From assembly GCA_026936335.1 (NCBI GenBank), contig JAPMXV010000016.1, positions 62,001-126,000 of the forward strand: a stretch of 64,000 nt of DNA, read 5' to 3'. A program made the position numbers and the translations under genes. Numbering within the stretch: position 1 is the stretch's first letter; each line of letters opens with the position of its first letter. Source of the stretch: Mantamonas sphyraenae (lineage: Eukaryota; CRuMs; Mantamonadidae). Shown here piece by piece: positions 1 through 8,494 of the stretch. The notes under the pieces were generated by a model. It was not told where the DNA came from. It saw only the letters and a list, made by a program, of their open reading frames with translations, and searched no databases.

Positions 1-879
1 GCGTCTGCTTCCACTCATGGCGGCCAGGTGGAGGCAGGTGCGCCCGTTGGCGTCCTGGGCATCGACGGTTGCGCCGTGCCGCAGCAACAGCTGCAAACAG
101 GACACTTGCGCCATTTCCAGCTGTCTGGTCTGCACCTGTGTTTTGCTTGTGTCCTCTTCAGACAACTCTGCGGTGACACCCGCCTGGCTGAGAGTAGACG
201 GGGGCGCGGAAACACCCTTGTGCAGCTGCAGAGCACAGATAATGTGCACGGGAGCCAAACCTTGATTGTTGGCCACGTCCACACTGGCGCCAAGCTCCAG
301 CAACATCTGCACCAGATCCTCGTGTGCTCTGCGAAGGGCAAGGTGCAACGGTGTGTTGCCGTCCTTGTCCCTCTCGTCCAACATCTGCATGTGCTCCATG
401 CTCAGGTGGGGCACCAGAGCAAGAGCTTGTTCCTTGCTCCCATGCAGCGCCAGAGTGTGCATCAGCGAGAAGGAGCGCTTGTCGCGATGGAACACGGCGC
501 GGTGCACCTCCGAGTCGTCCAGCTGCGCCAGTTCCCGGCACGCGCCACGCAGCATGAGAGCATTGCCGTACACCACCATGCACTGCAACACAGACATCTC
601 TGGCCACGTGCTTGCGTGTTCAACCAACCGCACCGGGTTCTCCTCCAACAGCCTTTGGACCGTGGCCACGTTGGCCTGCATCACAGCCTGCACCAGCTCG
701 CTTTCCTCGCCTTCCCAGCTTTCTGCAAGCCCACCCCCGTATCCACCCCCATTGCTTCTGCTGTGTTGTTGTATGTGCCGCACCGTCGCCCCATGGCCGA
801 TCCAGTGCGTCGTTGTCGACGTGTTTGTAACAGGAGCGGTGTCGAAAGACGTTGCCGTGGGCGGATGCTTTGCCATCAT
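1..879 (-). CDS. Ankyrin-repeat protein, 3' end outside window
   Basis: An open frame on the minus strand starts at ATG-ATG (879/876) and runs 293 codons to base 1 with no stop, so the C-terminus lies beyond the window. The first ~150 residues are not repeat-like and carry a Gly-rich stretch near residues 45-52. From about residue 170 there are ankyrin repeats, seen as DGNTPLHLALRRAHEDLVQM, then ELGASVDVANNQGLAPVHI, and near the edge LLLRHGATVDAQDANGRTCL, with a Ser/Thr-rich insert between the last two. Ankyrin repeats mediate protein-protein contacts, so the cellular role cannot be inferred. The gene lies downstream of, and in the same direction as, the left 14-3-3 copy, with a 181 bp gap (880-1060). 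Its first ~62 codons belong to the inverted duplication and recur at 11966-12151. No intron is needed in the part seen. Confidence 0.8.
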   Translation of the reverse strand, partial: MMAKHPPTATSFDTAPVTNTSTTTHWIGHGATVRHIQQHSRSNGGGYGGGLAESWEGEESELVQAVMQANVATVQRLLEENPVRLVEHASTWPEMSVLQCMVVYGNALMLRGACRELAQLDDSEVHRAVFHRDKRSFSLMHTLALHGSKEQALALVPHLSMEHMQMLDERDKDGNTPLHLALRRAHEDLVQMLLELGASVDVANNQGLAPVHIICALQLHKGVSAPPSTLSQAGVTAELSEEDTSKTQVQTRQLEMAQVSCLQLLLRHGATVDAQDANGRTCLHLAAMSGSRR

Positions 880-1060
880 GTTGGTGATGTGTGGGATACT
901 TGAATGCCGACTTTCACTCCTTCAATCCAACAGCGCACACTTGCACCCCCACCCTGGCCTTCTTTGGTCCCGACCACGCTCGCTTGCACAGCTCACGTCG
1001 TTCCTCAGTTCCTCACCCAATCCAATCCCAATACCATCCATGCAGCCATTCCTTTTTCAT

Positions 1061-2464
1061 TTACTCCTTATCCTCCTTGTTCTCCTCGCCCTGGATGTCC
1101 GACGTCCACAGCGTCAGGTTGTCGCGCAGCAGCTGCATGATCAGAGTCGAGTCCTTGTACGACTCCTCAGACAGCGTGTCAAGCTCCGCAATCGCGTCAT
1201 CAAACGCCTGCTTGGCCAGCTGGCAAGCACGGTCGGGGCTGTTCAGGATCTCGTAGTAGAACACAGAAAAGTTCAGCGCCAGACCCAGGCGGATCGGGTG
1301 CGTCGGCGGCAGCTCAGTCATAGCGATGTCGCTTGCGGCCTTGTATGCCACCAGCGAGTTCTCGGCTGCCTCCTTGCGTGCACCACCCGTGGCAAACTCG
1401 GCCAGGTAGCGGTGGTAGTCGCCCTTCCTGCTCCCAACGTCCACACAAACACACACACACACGCATACACACACACACAGGTGTGGCAACAAGGTGTACA
1501 CAGATTCCTCACCGGTGTCAGCGACCGTTGCCAGCCCCCAATTCCATCACCCCAGTTTCCAAACACAACCCTCACCCGCCGCACAACTCACATCTTGAAG
1601 TAGAACACCTTGCTCTCCCCAGACGTGGCGCTCTTGATCAGATGGTCGTCCAGCACGCTCAGGATGTCTGTGCAGATGTTGGTCAGCTCAGCCTCGATCT
1701 TCTGGCGGTAGGCCTTGATGCGGGCCACGTGGTTCTCGTTGCCCTTGTTCTCCTCCTTCTGCTCCTGCGCTCGGAAGAACGATTTTTTCAGCCCGCCCAA
1801 AACACAACGCGCCGTGCGTGCCCACGCCATTGTGTGCGTGCGTGTGTATTTGTACGCGTGTACACACATGTCCATGTGTCCGTGTACACCGTGTGTGCAT
1901 GGTCCCGTGGTGTGTTGTGTCCCGTGTGTGTGTGCATGGTCCCGTTTTGTGTCAGCTGCTCGCTCCCACATTTCCCCTCTCGCCCCACCCCGCTTCCGTC
2001 TTTATCCCCCCACTCTCCCCATGAACAACTCCACCGCCTCCACCGCCTCCCCACTCTCCTCAACCTACAATGCTCGACACAATGCGCCAGCTCGCGCGGC
2101 GTGCGCCGATCACGTTCTTGTAAGCCACGGACAGCAGGTTGCGCTCCTCCACCGTCAGCTCCAAGTTCAGCTTGGCCACGCCCTTCATGGCCTCCACCAT
2201 CTCGTCGTAGCGCTCAGCCTGCTCCGACAGCTGTGTGTGCCCATCCGTCGTGCCATGGAGTATCGTGCGTATGCGTGTCAGAGTGTGTGCGTGTGCGGAG
2301 GGAGAAAAGACAAGCAAAGAAGAGGCGACTTCTCGATCCGCAGGCGAGAGAACAAAAACGCCTGCGCATTGCCCTTTTTGGACGGGCGGGGAGTGCAGGA
2401 AGGGAGGAGGGAGAGACACACGGACCTTGGCAAGGTAAACGTTCTCGTCACGGGTGTCGCTCAT
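1061..2464 (-). CDS. 14-3-3 protein, copy A
   Basis: 14-3-3 proteins are dimeric phosphoserine/phosphothreonine-binding adaptors acting in signalling, cell cycle and localisation control. The minus-strand model has four exons: 2426-2464, 2069-2230, 1592-1764 and 1061-1427, with GT-AG introns of 195, 304 and 164 bp, giving 246 residues (usual 240-260). Visible hallmarks are the start [13 protein letters not shown] followed by [16 protein letters not shown], the signature region [15 protein letters not shown] spanning the exon 2/3 junction, [18 protein letters not shown] spanning exons 3/4, and the C-terminal signature [19 protein letters not shown]. The tail ends EENKEDKE, acidic as usual. The predicted protein appears identical to copy B at 10386-11789. 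Intron 2 contains alternating (CA/TG) tracts. The gene is head-to-head with NELF-C/D across 405 bp. Confidence 0.95.
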
Positions 2465-2869
2465 TGTGTGTGCGTGTGGGGTGTGTTTTTTGATGGATTG
2501 AGCGGGGCAAGAGAAGTGGCGTTGATAAGCGGGAGGGCGTTTTGCGCTGATGAGTGGACAGCGGGACAACAGGGCAGAAAAGGGACCGGGGCGGGGATGG
2601 AGCGGATGAGATGGGGTTTCCGATGACGGAAATGGAAATGGGGACCTTGGAGATGGAGATGGGAGGGTAGTGTGGGAGGTGATGGGAAGGGTGAGAAGGA
2701 GAGCGCGTAGAGGTGGAAGGGCAGTGCGGGAGAGCAAGGGCGTGATCAGGATCGGCCGGGTTGAGTGGGGGACAGCATGGATGACAAAGAGGTGCACATG
2801 TGTACTTTGGCTTTATCGAGGATGTCCAGGACCGCTTGTGAATCCGGCAGCTTCAACTGAGCCAACGCA
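2465..2869. promoter_or_regulatory. Divergent 14-3-3 / NELF-C/D intergenic region
   Basis: This 405 bp region separates the start codon of 14-3-3 copy A (minus strand) from that of NELF-C/D (plus strand), so it should contain both promoters and 5' leaders. It is purine-rich on the plus strand in its middle (about 2520-2750), with GGGA/GGAGATG-like runs, and I see no obvious TATA box. The whole stretch is duplicated upstream of copy B (9980-10385), so each 14-3-3 copy kept its own upstream sequence. A short frame on the minus strand reads [19 protein letters not shown] in both arms, but its four differences between arms all change amino acids, so it does not look like constrained coding sequence. 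Confidence 0.6.
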
Positions 2870-4861
2870 ATGGAGGTTGAGGAGAACGTCGCAGAGCAAG
2901 TCGAGGAAAACACACAGCAGGAGCAAGAGAAGGAACAAGAGCGTGAACGGCTTGCGGCGCGCATGTCGCAGCCAGACGCAATTATGAACAAAGACACAAC
3001 GTCCAACCTGTTTGCGTTTATCAGCCATGGTGGGGCGCCAGAGGTAGGTGGAGCATGTCGCGCCAAGCTCGTTTTGCACGGAACTGACGCGTATGGCACG
3101 ACCACTGGGTGTTTGTGACGTGTACGCACGCAGACGGCGGTGAGGTTGCTGAGCGAATCGTATGTCGGGTACGCCTCCATGGTTAACCTGTGTGTGGACT
3201 GGATAGACCAGATTGACGACAGCGAGGCAACGGGACGTGCGGAGGGCGGGACGTCACAGGCGGCGTCGTCGTCTTCGTCGTCGTCGTCATCGAGCATGGA
3301 GGTTGAGTCGGCCCGCAAGAAGCACAGCAAGGGCATGGCAGTGGTGGAGGACCACGTGTTCTCGCTTATCAAAGCCAAGTTTGATCCGGGCAAGGCGGAC
3401 ACCGTGTTCCAGGATAAACGCAGCGCCCCGGCGTGGCTGACACAGATGACACACTCGAAGAAATCGCGACAACTGGTTTACGACCTGATTGAACGACACA
3501 AGCACTGCCTGCTGCTGAACTTTGCAATCCAACGAGTTTCCGAAGCCGGCTACTTTGCAGAGATCTCGTCAGCCAGCACGGCTGCCGCGTTCTTTGGCGT
3601 GTTCAATGGCGTGGTCACCGAGTCGCTGTCGTCCATCATTGACAGCAACGACGAGGACGAGCTGCAGCTTCTGCTGCCGAATTTTGTACACATGGCGAGC
3701 GCCAACCAACACACATACCTGTATTCGCAAACCATGGTGCAGGAGCTGATACGACGCACAGGGAACGACGCACTGCGCCGCCTGTCGCAGGAGTTGGAGC
3801 AGCACAGCGCACAGCACGGCGGCAAGATGGTGTGGCGACTGAACGGCATGCTGACGCACCTGAACGAGTACACCGAGCTTGTGGAAATCATTTCGTCTGT
3901 GTTGAGCACGGGGCAACTGCACAACGCAGACATCATGAGCCTGGCTCACGCTTACAGTGGCAAGGCAGGGGCACCACCTCCGGTCCGCTTCCTGCGACAC
4001 CCTATGCTTCTGGACATCATCCTGCACAATCTATTCCGCGCCAACAACCGCTTGGGCAATGACTTGGTCAAGAATCACATGTATGTACTGGCGTACGCGT
4101 CCTGCGTGCCCGACTTTGACGGCGGCGAATCGTACGAGGACGAGCGGGAGGAGCGGGACGTGGAGGGAGGCGTGTATCTGACGTCACGCATCAAGAAGGA
4201 AGTGCGCGGCACCGTAGAGGCACTCAAGGAAACGTGGGACGCGTGTATGAGCAACAACACAGCAGGGGCAGATCTGGGCCGCGTGGCAAGCCGTGTGGGC
4301 ATGCATCTTACGGTGCCCATTGTGGCTGCTGCGCTGGTGAACTGGACACGCGAGTCGTACACAGACCCATCGTTCTATGCAAAGTCCATGGTGACCAACA
4401 GGCTGCGCACAGGCCTGGATGTGCTTGCGGTGGTGGCTGATTTGCACCCTGGACTGCACCCGCGACTGCTCCAGCTCTACCGCGATGCGTTTGTCATTGA
4501 AAAGCCAGACATCGACTCGGACGAGTGGCTGCTGGAAGTGGAGGCCATGCTGCTGGACGCCATGCTGCATTTGGCATTGTGTGGCCACGTGCTTCCGGTC
4601 ATGCGCTGCATGAACGACCTAGCAGCCACAACAGATCAGTCACTCCTGCGCGATTTCATTGGGAATCTGCTGCAGGCCATTGAGGCACCATTCTCACACG
4701 AGTTTGCAGCAGCAATGGTGCGTTTGATGACCAATAGCACAAAGACACTGCAGGCGCTGTCGCTTCGACGTGCCATTGTCGACCGCTTCATTGACGATGT
4801 CCAAGGCATGAACATGGATACAGATACGCAGGGACGGCTGTTGCTCCTGGCACAGCAGTGA
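2870..4861 (+). CDS. NELFCD: NELF-C/D (TH1-like) subunit of negative elongation factor
   Basis: NELF holds RNA polymerase II in promoter-proximal pausing; C/D is its scaffold subunit. Two exons, 2870-3043 and 3134-4861, are joined by a 90 bp GT-AG intron in phase 0 and give 633 residues (human about 590). The join reads HGGAPETAVRLLSESYVGYA, matching the family's PENVIQLLSENY region. Other family-like segments are VEDHVFSLIKAKFDPGKAD, LLLNFAIQRVSEAGYFAEI, ANQHTYLYSQTMVQEL, YVLAYASCVPDF and a late region with LALCGHVLPVMRCMNDL. Lineage-specific features are a charged N-terminus with EQ/ER runs (residues ~5-30) and a poly-Ser insert near residue 105. The start codon lies exactly at the edge of the inverted duplication, so an alternative upstream start is not excluded. 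Confidence 0.88.
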
Positions 4862-4948
4862 GGGTGGGTTGGAACCGAGCTGCAGTGTATCGAACGAACA
4901 ATGAACACGTTTCATTCCTGTTTCCAGACATCCGTTCTCATTCCAGCA

Positions 4949-5818
4949 TCAGGACTTGACCACCCACATGGGGCTGGCATACCAGGAGGGCTCTGTGAGG
5001 GGCCAGATGGCGGCGCAAAAGCCGACGAGGCCGACGACATAGGCCGTGCAGGCAATGGCGCGGCGGCGGTGGATCCAGGCCTCTTCAAAGTCGGGAAAGC
5101 CCATGGTATTGCAGAACATGTGGGCAAGCATGGGACCAAACACGTGGCCGGTGCGCAGAAAGAAAAAGGTGGAGATCCAGCCAAAGAGGGTGGTGTAGAA
5201 GAGTTGGAAGAGGACAGAGACCCATGCTTCGGCAAGGGTGTAGCCCTGCTTATTGTAGTGCTCGATGACGTGGTGCATGTGTGCGGCGCCGAAAAACAAA
5301 GGCACACAGAAGGTGATGGTCACGGAGTTGACGCCTGTGCCGAGAAGGAAGGGGATCATGCATGCACGGAAGCACCACTCCTCGGCCACGGGCGCCACAA
5401 TGATGTTGCGCACGTCGATGATGCCAAACGTGGCGTGTTGCCACCTGTGTTTGATGTAGGTCCAGGGCTGGTCGGTGAGGAGAAACTCGGTGACGAGCGG
5501 GCCAAGGAACAGTGTCATCATGAGGAGGAGCGGGACAAAGGTGGCAAGCAACATGCCTTGGGGTTGGAACCCAAACCAGACATACCATGGCAGGCTGAGT
5601 GTGCCTGCCGGGGCCGGGTCGTAGCGAGCGAGCAAAACCACCAGGAGGGTGGCGAGCACAGAGGTGATAAAGGTGGAGATGAAGCGTTGGCGAATAAAGA
5701 CCGGGTCGTCACGCGAGCGTACGGTGGAGCCTCGCCAGATGTACAAAGAGAGCACAAAGCCGAGCGCTATGGCGAGGCAACAACACACGCCGGCCCAGAC
5801 TGGCAAATCAAACCACAT
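4949..5818 (-). CDS. RCE1: CAAX prenyl protease 2 (RCE1 family)
   Basis: RCE1 is an ER-membrane glutamate-type endopeptidase that removes the last three residues of farnesylated or geranylgeranylated CAAX proteins such as Ras and Rho. The 289-residue intronless model starts at MWFDLPVWAG (ATG 5818), chosen because the frame upstream is Cys/His/Arg-rich and unlike a membrane protein. It has several membrane helices, beginning with a strongly hydrophobic first segment. The catalytic motif is visible as APVAEEWCFRACMIP (EExxxR), followed by FFGAAHMHHVIEHY and LAHMFCNTMGFPD, the second and third conserved CPBP/RCE1 motifs with their His and Asn. Family members are typically ~280-330 residues. The gene is head-to-head with MED6, with 178 bp between start codons. 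Confidence 0.9.
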   Translation of the reverse strand: MWFDLPVWAGVCCCLAIALGFVLSLYIWRGSTVRSRDDPVFIRQRFISTFITSVLATLLVVLLARYDPAPAGTLSLPWYVWFGFQPQGMLLATFVPLLLMMTLFLGPLVTEFLLTDQPWTYIKHRWQHATFGIIDVRNIIVAPVAEEWCFRACMIPFLLGTGVNSVTITFCVPLFFGAAHMHHVIEHYNKQGYTLAEAWVSVLFQLFYTTLFGWISTFFFLRTGHVFGPMLAHMFCNTMGFPDFEEAWIHRRRAIACTAYVVGLVGFCAAIWPLTEPSWYASPMWVVKS

Positions 5819-5996
5819 GGTTGGGCAGAGACGGAAACAGGGAGGTTGCAAGGAGCGGGAGCGGGTGTGCTGGGGAGAAGATCGAGAATGGAGGGTCGCA
5901 CGTGGCGCAGAGGTGTGTGTGCGGTGTCGTTTGTTGCGCTGGTGGAAGCAGGGCAAACAGAGAGAGTGAGGGCCGACAACACGTTTGCACGGTTGG

Positions 5997-6872
5997 ATGA
6001 CGAAGCAGTTGCAAACAGACCAGACGGACATCACATGGAGGCATGAGCAGAAGCTGGGGTTTGCCAACCCGGAGCAGGTGGTGCACTGGTACTTCCGCGA
6101 TTCGCCGTTCTACGACCGCGAGTGCGACAACGAGGTGCTGATCATGAACAAGGCGGCCGCAAACGCAGAGGAAACGGACTTTTCGCCGCTGATGAACATG
6201 AAGGGGGTGCAGTACGTGTACAACGAGGCGCTGTCGCGGCCTCCCGAGTTGCTTGTGGTGCAGAAACACAAGCGGCTGAGTCCAACCAAAGTGGACGTGC
6301 TTGGCCTGTACTACATCCTGCACGGTTCCATCTACCAATGTCCAGACATCCACACGGTGTGTGTATCGCGGCTGGAAAAGTGTATGTACCACCTGGGGAG
6401 GGCGTTTGAACAGCTGCAACGCCCGCTGCGATACCAAGTGCCCGGCCAGCACTGGTGGGACTTGTCGGCGCTGCTACAGGGCAAAGGCACTGGTGTGGGC
6501 AGCAGTGTGAGCTCAGAGAATGTCAGGATGAGCGCAGGCGGTGAAGAGGCAGGGGCAGCCCCACGAAGCCGTGCTGCAACTCGCTTCCAACAGGCCAAAC
6601 TCGACCGCATTCTGAGCTTCCTTTTTGTGGAACAGGACAAACTGGATGCACACGTGGAAGAGCTGCGTGCAGAGCAGAGCGCACGAAGAGCAGCGGAGGC
6701 AGAAGCACAAGCAGCGGCAGAGGCTGAGGCACACGCAGAATCGGCGTCGAGCAATGCTGGTGCCAACATCAACAGCGTGGGGGGAGAGACAGGGAGGAAA
6801 CGGGAGCGAGATGAAATGGAGGGTCAGGAGGGGACGGGGATGGGGGGAGATGAAAAGAAACAAAGAGTGTAG
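5997..6872 (+). CDS. MED6: Mediator complex subunit 6
   Basis: MED6 is a head-module subunit of the Mediator complex that links activators to RNA polymerase II. The single-exon 291-residue frame starts at the first in-frame ATG (5997). Family hallmarks are WYFRDSPFYDRECDNEVL, matching FSxRSNPFYDRTCNNEV in animals, then MKGVQYVYNEAL, LLVVQKHKRLSP, VLGLYYILHGSIYQCPDI and QHWWDLSALL. The conserved part occupies residues ~15-160. The C-terminal ~100 residues are Ala/Glu-rich (a run of RAAEAEAQAAAEAEAHA type) and end in basic KKQRV; this tail is probably a lineage-specific coiled coil or disordered region. The stop lies 8 bp from the stop of the convergent TBC gene, so the 3' UTRs must overlap. 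Confidence 0.93.
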   Translation: MTKQLQTDQTDITWRHEQKLGFANPEQVVHWYFRDSPFYDRECDNEVLIMNKAAANAEETDFSPLMNMKGVQYVYNEALSRPPELLVVQKHKRLSPTKVDVLGLYYILHGSIYQCPDIHTVCVSRLEKCMYHLGRAFEQLQRPLRYQVPGQHWWDLSALLQGKGTGVGSSVSSENVRMSAGGEEAGAAPRSRAATRFQQAKLDRILSFLFVEQDKLDAHVEELRAEQSARRAAEAEAQAAAEAEAHAESASSNAGANINSVGGETGRKRERDEMEGQEGTGMGGDEKKQRV

Positions 6873-6880
6873 TCGTCGCG

Positions 6881-8494
6881 TCAACCTCCACCGTACAGCG
6901 CTGTCCACAAATAGGCCTGTGAGATAAGGGCGTCAATGTCTGCGAGAGTCCAGCAGGAGACGGTGTCCGGCAGGGACTGGAAACAGGTCATGATCTCGAT
7001 AAAGTCGCCGTCGAGGAGTCCCGCGGCGTGGAGACGATCCATCATGGCCGCACAGACGTAGACATGGAAACGGGAGATGGAATCGGGCTGGCCAAGGTAA
7101 ACGTCCCAGATGCGGAGGATGGCGGGCATGGGAAACTCTCGCAGTCCCAGGCAGTTGATCCAGCGGAAACCAAACTGGATGTACTGGCAGTTTTCGTTCT
7201 CCATGTGCTGCCACAGGGGCTTGTTGACACGTCCCACCAGCTCCTTGAGGTCAAACAGGCACTGTTGGATGCCCGGCTGGGAAGGAGTGTAGTGGTCCTG
7301 CAGGCCACTGAGCAGGCTCCACAGGCACCAGAACGAGTCTGCTTCGACGAGCTGCAATTGTTTGTCGTCAAGTTGGTCTGCATCGAGGGAGGCCAGGTTG
7401 TCGAGAGTGTTATCGACGGTCATGTGCTCGCTGGCAAAGGTTAAGACAAAAGGAGTGAGGAGGTCGTTGATGCCCTGCACGTAGCCACAGCCCGGGTGTC
7501 GCACAGCCCATATGTACAAGACGCGACGCATGAGTTCCTGGATGGCCGAGTGTTGGAAGAAAGGCAGGTCGGCGTTTGTGCGTGGCAGGTCTTTGCCAAT
7601 CTGCACCAACCAGCCCGTTTCGTACTCGTCGCGGCTATCCTCGGCGTCGGGTCCAAAGTGACGCGCCACACTGTCGGCATACTCTTTGCGCTTGCGTTGC
7701 ATGGCACTTTCCCTTCGTTCCCTGCGCGCAGGGGCATACGCAAGGAGCAGTTTCCACACCTCGGGTCGCACGGGCATGGGCACGCCATCCCAGGCCACTT
7801 CACGCATTGTGTCCATGTCCAGCAAGTCTGCGTCGATGAGTTGGCGCAGCCGAGCCATGCGTTTCACCTCTTTGCTGCTTAGTCCTTGACTGGGGTCTCG
7901 TTCTTCTTTGCCATCTCGCGGCTGCTGTACAATGTCGCTGGCCACGTCGATCACCGTGTCGGTTTCCACGTCGGCGGCAGTGTCTTGAACATCGTCGTTG
8001 CTGTTGCTCTGCTGGCCGACGTCCTCACTGGAGGTTGCGCCTCCGCTGCCCGATGAAGAGGCGCTTTCCTCGCGTTGCCTTCGCTTTTCCTGGCCGGCAC
8101 GCACCGACGATTCGACCACGTCCTCCACGGCCACCCCTTTGAGGCCGCCTGTAGTGGGTTCGTTGAACAGTGGTGGGTAGGATGCGCCGTGAACAGAGCC
8201 TGCGCTGCTGTTGCTGCTGTTTGTGCTTGCGTTGGAGCTGCTTCGCGACGAGAACCAGCCACGCCGATTGCTTTTGCTCTTGGATCGCTTCTGCAGCTGC
8301 ACACGCACAGCCTCCTCTGCCGCAGACGGTGACTCGTCGTCCGCTCGGTGTTCTTCTCTTTCCTCCACCTGCACACTTGGGCCTTGTTGGCTCATCTGGA
8401 CCTGCTGGTGCAGGTCGTTGTCGTCCTCCTCCTCTTCCCACATCGTCAGGGCGTTGGTCGCGCCTGCGCACGCATCACCATCGAAACAGGGCAT
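6881..8494 (-). CDS. TBC-domain Rab GTPase-activating protein, TBC1D22-like
   Basis: TBC proteins accelerate GTP hydrolysis by Rab GTPases in membrane traffic. The C-terminal ~330 residues form the TBC domain: WDGVPMPVRPEVWKLLL, the arginine-finger motif IGKDLPRTNADLPFF (IxxDxxRT), the glutamine-finger HPGCGYVQGINDLLTPF (YxQG), QFGFRWINCLGLREFPM and RIWDVY. Order and spacing resemble TBC1D22, including DHYTPSQPGIQ and the end DIDALISQAYLWTALY. The N-terminal ~200 residues are acidic and Ser-rich with basic patches and are probably disordered. Two starts are possible: ATG 8494 (537 residues), which shares a CATG with the start of the opposite WD40 gene, or ATG 8443 (MWEEEEDDND, 520 residues), which leaves a 49 bp gap and may be more natural. 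No intron is needed. Confidence 0.9.
   Translation of the reverse strand: MPCFDGDACAGATNALTMWEEEEDDNDLHQQVQMSQQGPSVQVEEREEHRADDESPSAAEEAVRVQLQKRSKSKSNRRGWFSSRSSSNASTNSSNSSAGSVHGASYPPLFNEPTTGGLKGVAVEDVVESSVRAGQEKRRQREESASSSGSGGATSSEDVGQQSNSNDDVQDTAADVETDTVIDVASDIVQQPRDGKEERDPSQGLSSKEVKRMARLRQLIDADLLDMDTMREVAWDGVPMPVRPEVWKLLLAYAPARRERRESAMQRKRKEYADSVARHFGPDAEDSRDEYETGWLVQIGKDLPRTNADLPFFQHSAIQELMRRVLYIWAVRHPGCGYVQGINDLLTPFVLTFASEHMTVDNTLDNLASLDADQLDDKQLQLVEADSFWCLWSLLSGLQDHYTPSQPGIQQCLFDLKELVGRVNKPLWQHMENENCQYIQFGFRWINCLGLREFPMPAILRIWDVYLGQPDSISRFHVYVCAAMMDRLHAAGLLDGDFIEIMTCFQSLPDTVSCWTLADIDALISQAYLWTALYGGG

Larger units (their letters stand above)
695..2869 (+). repeat. Left arm of 2.17 kb inverted duplication
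   Basis: The reverse complement of this segment matches 9980-12151 almost base for base. The match begins inside the ankyrin gene (near codon 62), covers its start, the whole 14-3-3 gene with all three introns, and the 405 bp upstream region, and ends one base before the NELF-C/D start codon at 2870. Differences are mainly point changes in introns and flanks. The 14-3-3 coding exons differ by rare silent changes, for example GGT versus GGC in exon 4. Boundaries are by eye and good to a few bases. No terminal inverted repeats, target-site duplications or transposase were seen, so this looks like a segmental duplication. The left arm is probably the source, because the ankyrin gene is intact here and broken in the right arm. 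Confidence 0.9.

Noticed and set aside
1439-1481. CA-rich short repeats considered as a CRISPR-like array
   Set aside because: They are simple (CA)n tracts in an intron, without spacers of constant length, in a eukaryotic gene.
2746-2868. Short conserved frame [19 protein letters not shown] in both duplicate arms
   Set aside because: All four differences between arms change the amino acid, and no upstream gene feeds into it in the right arm.
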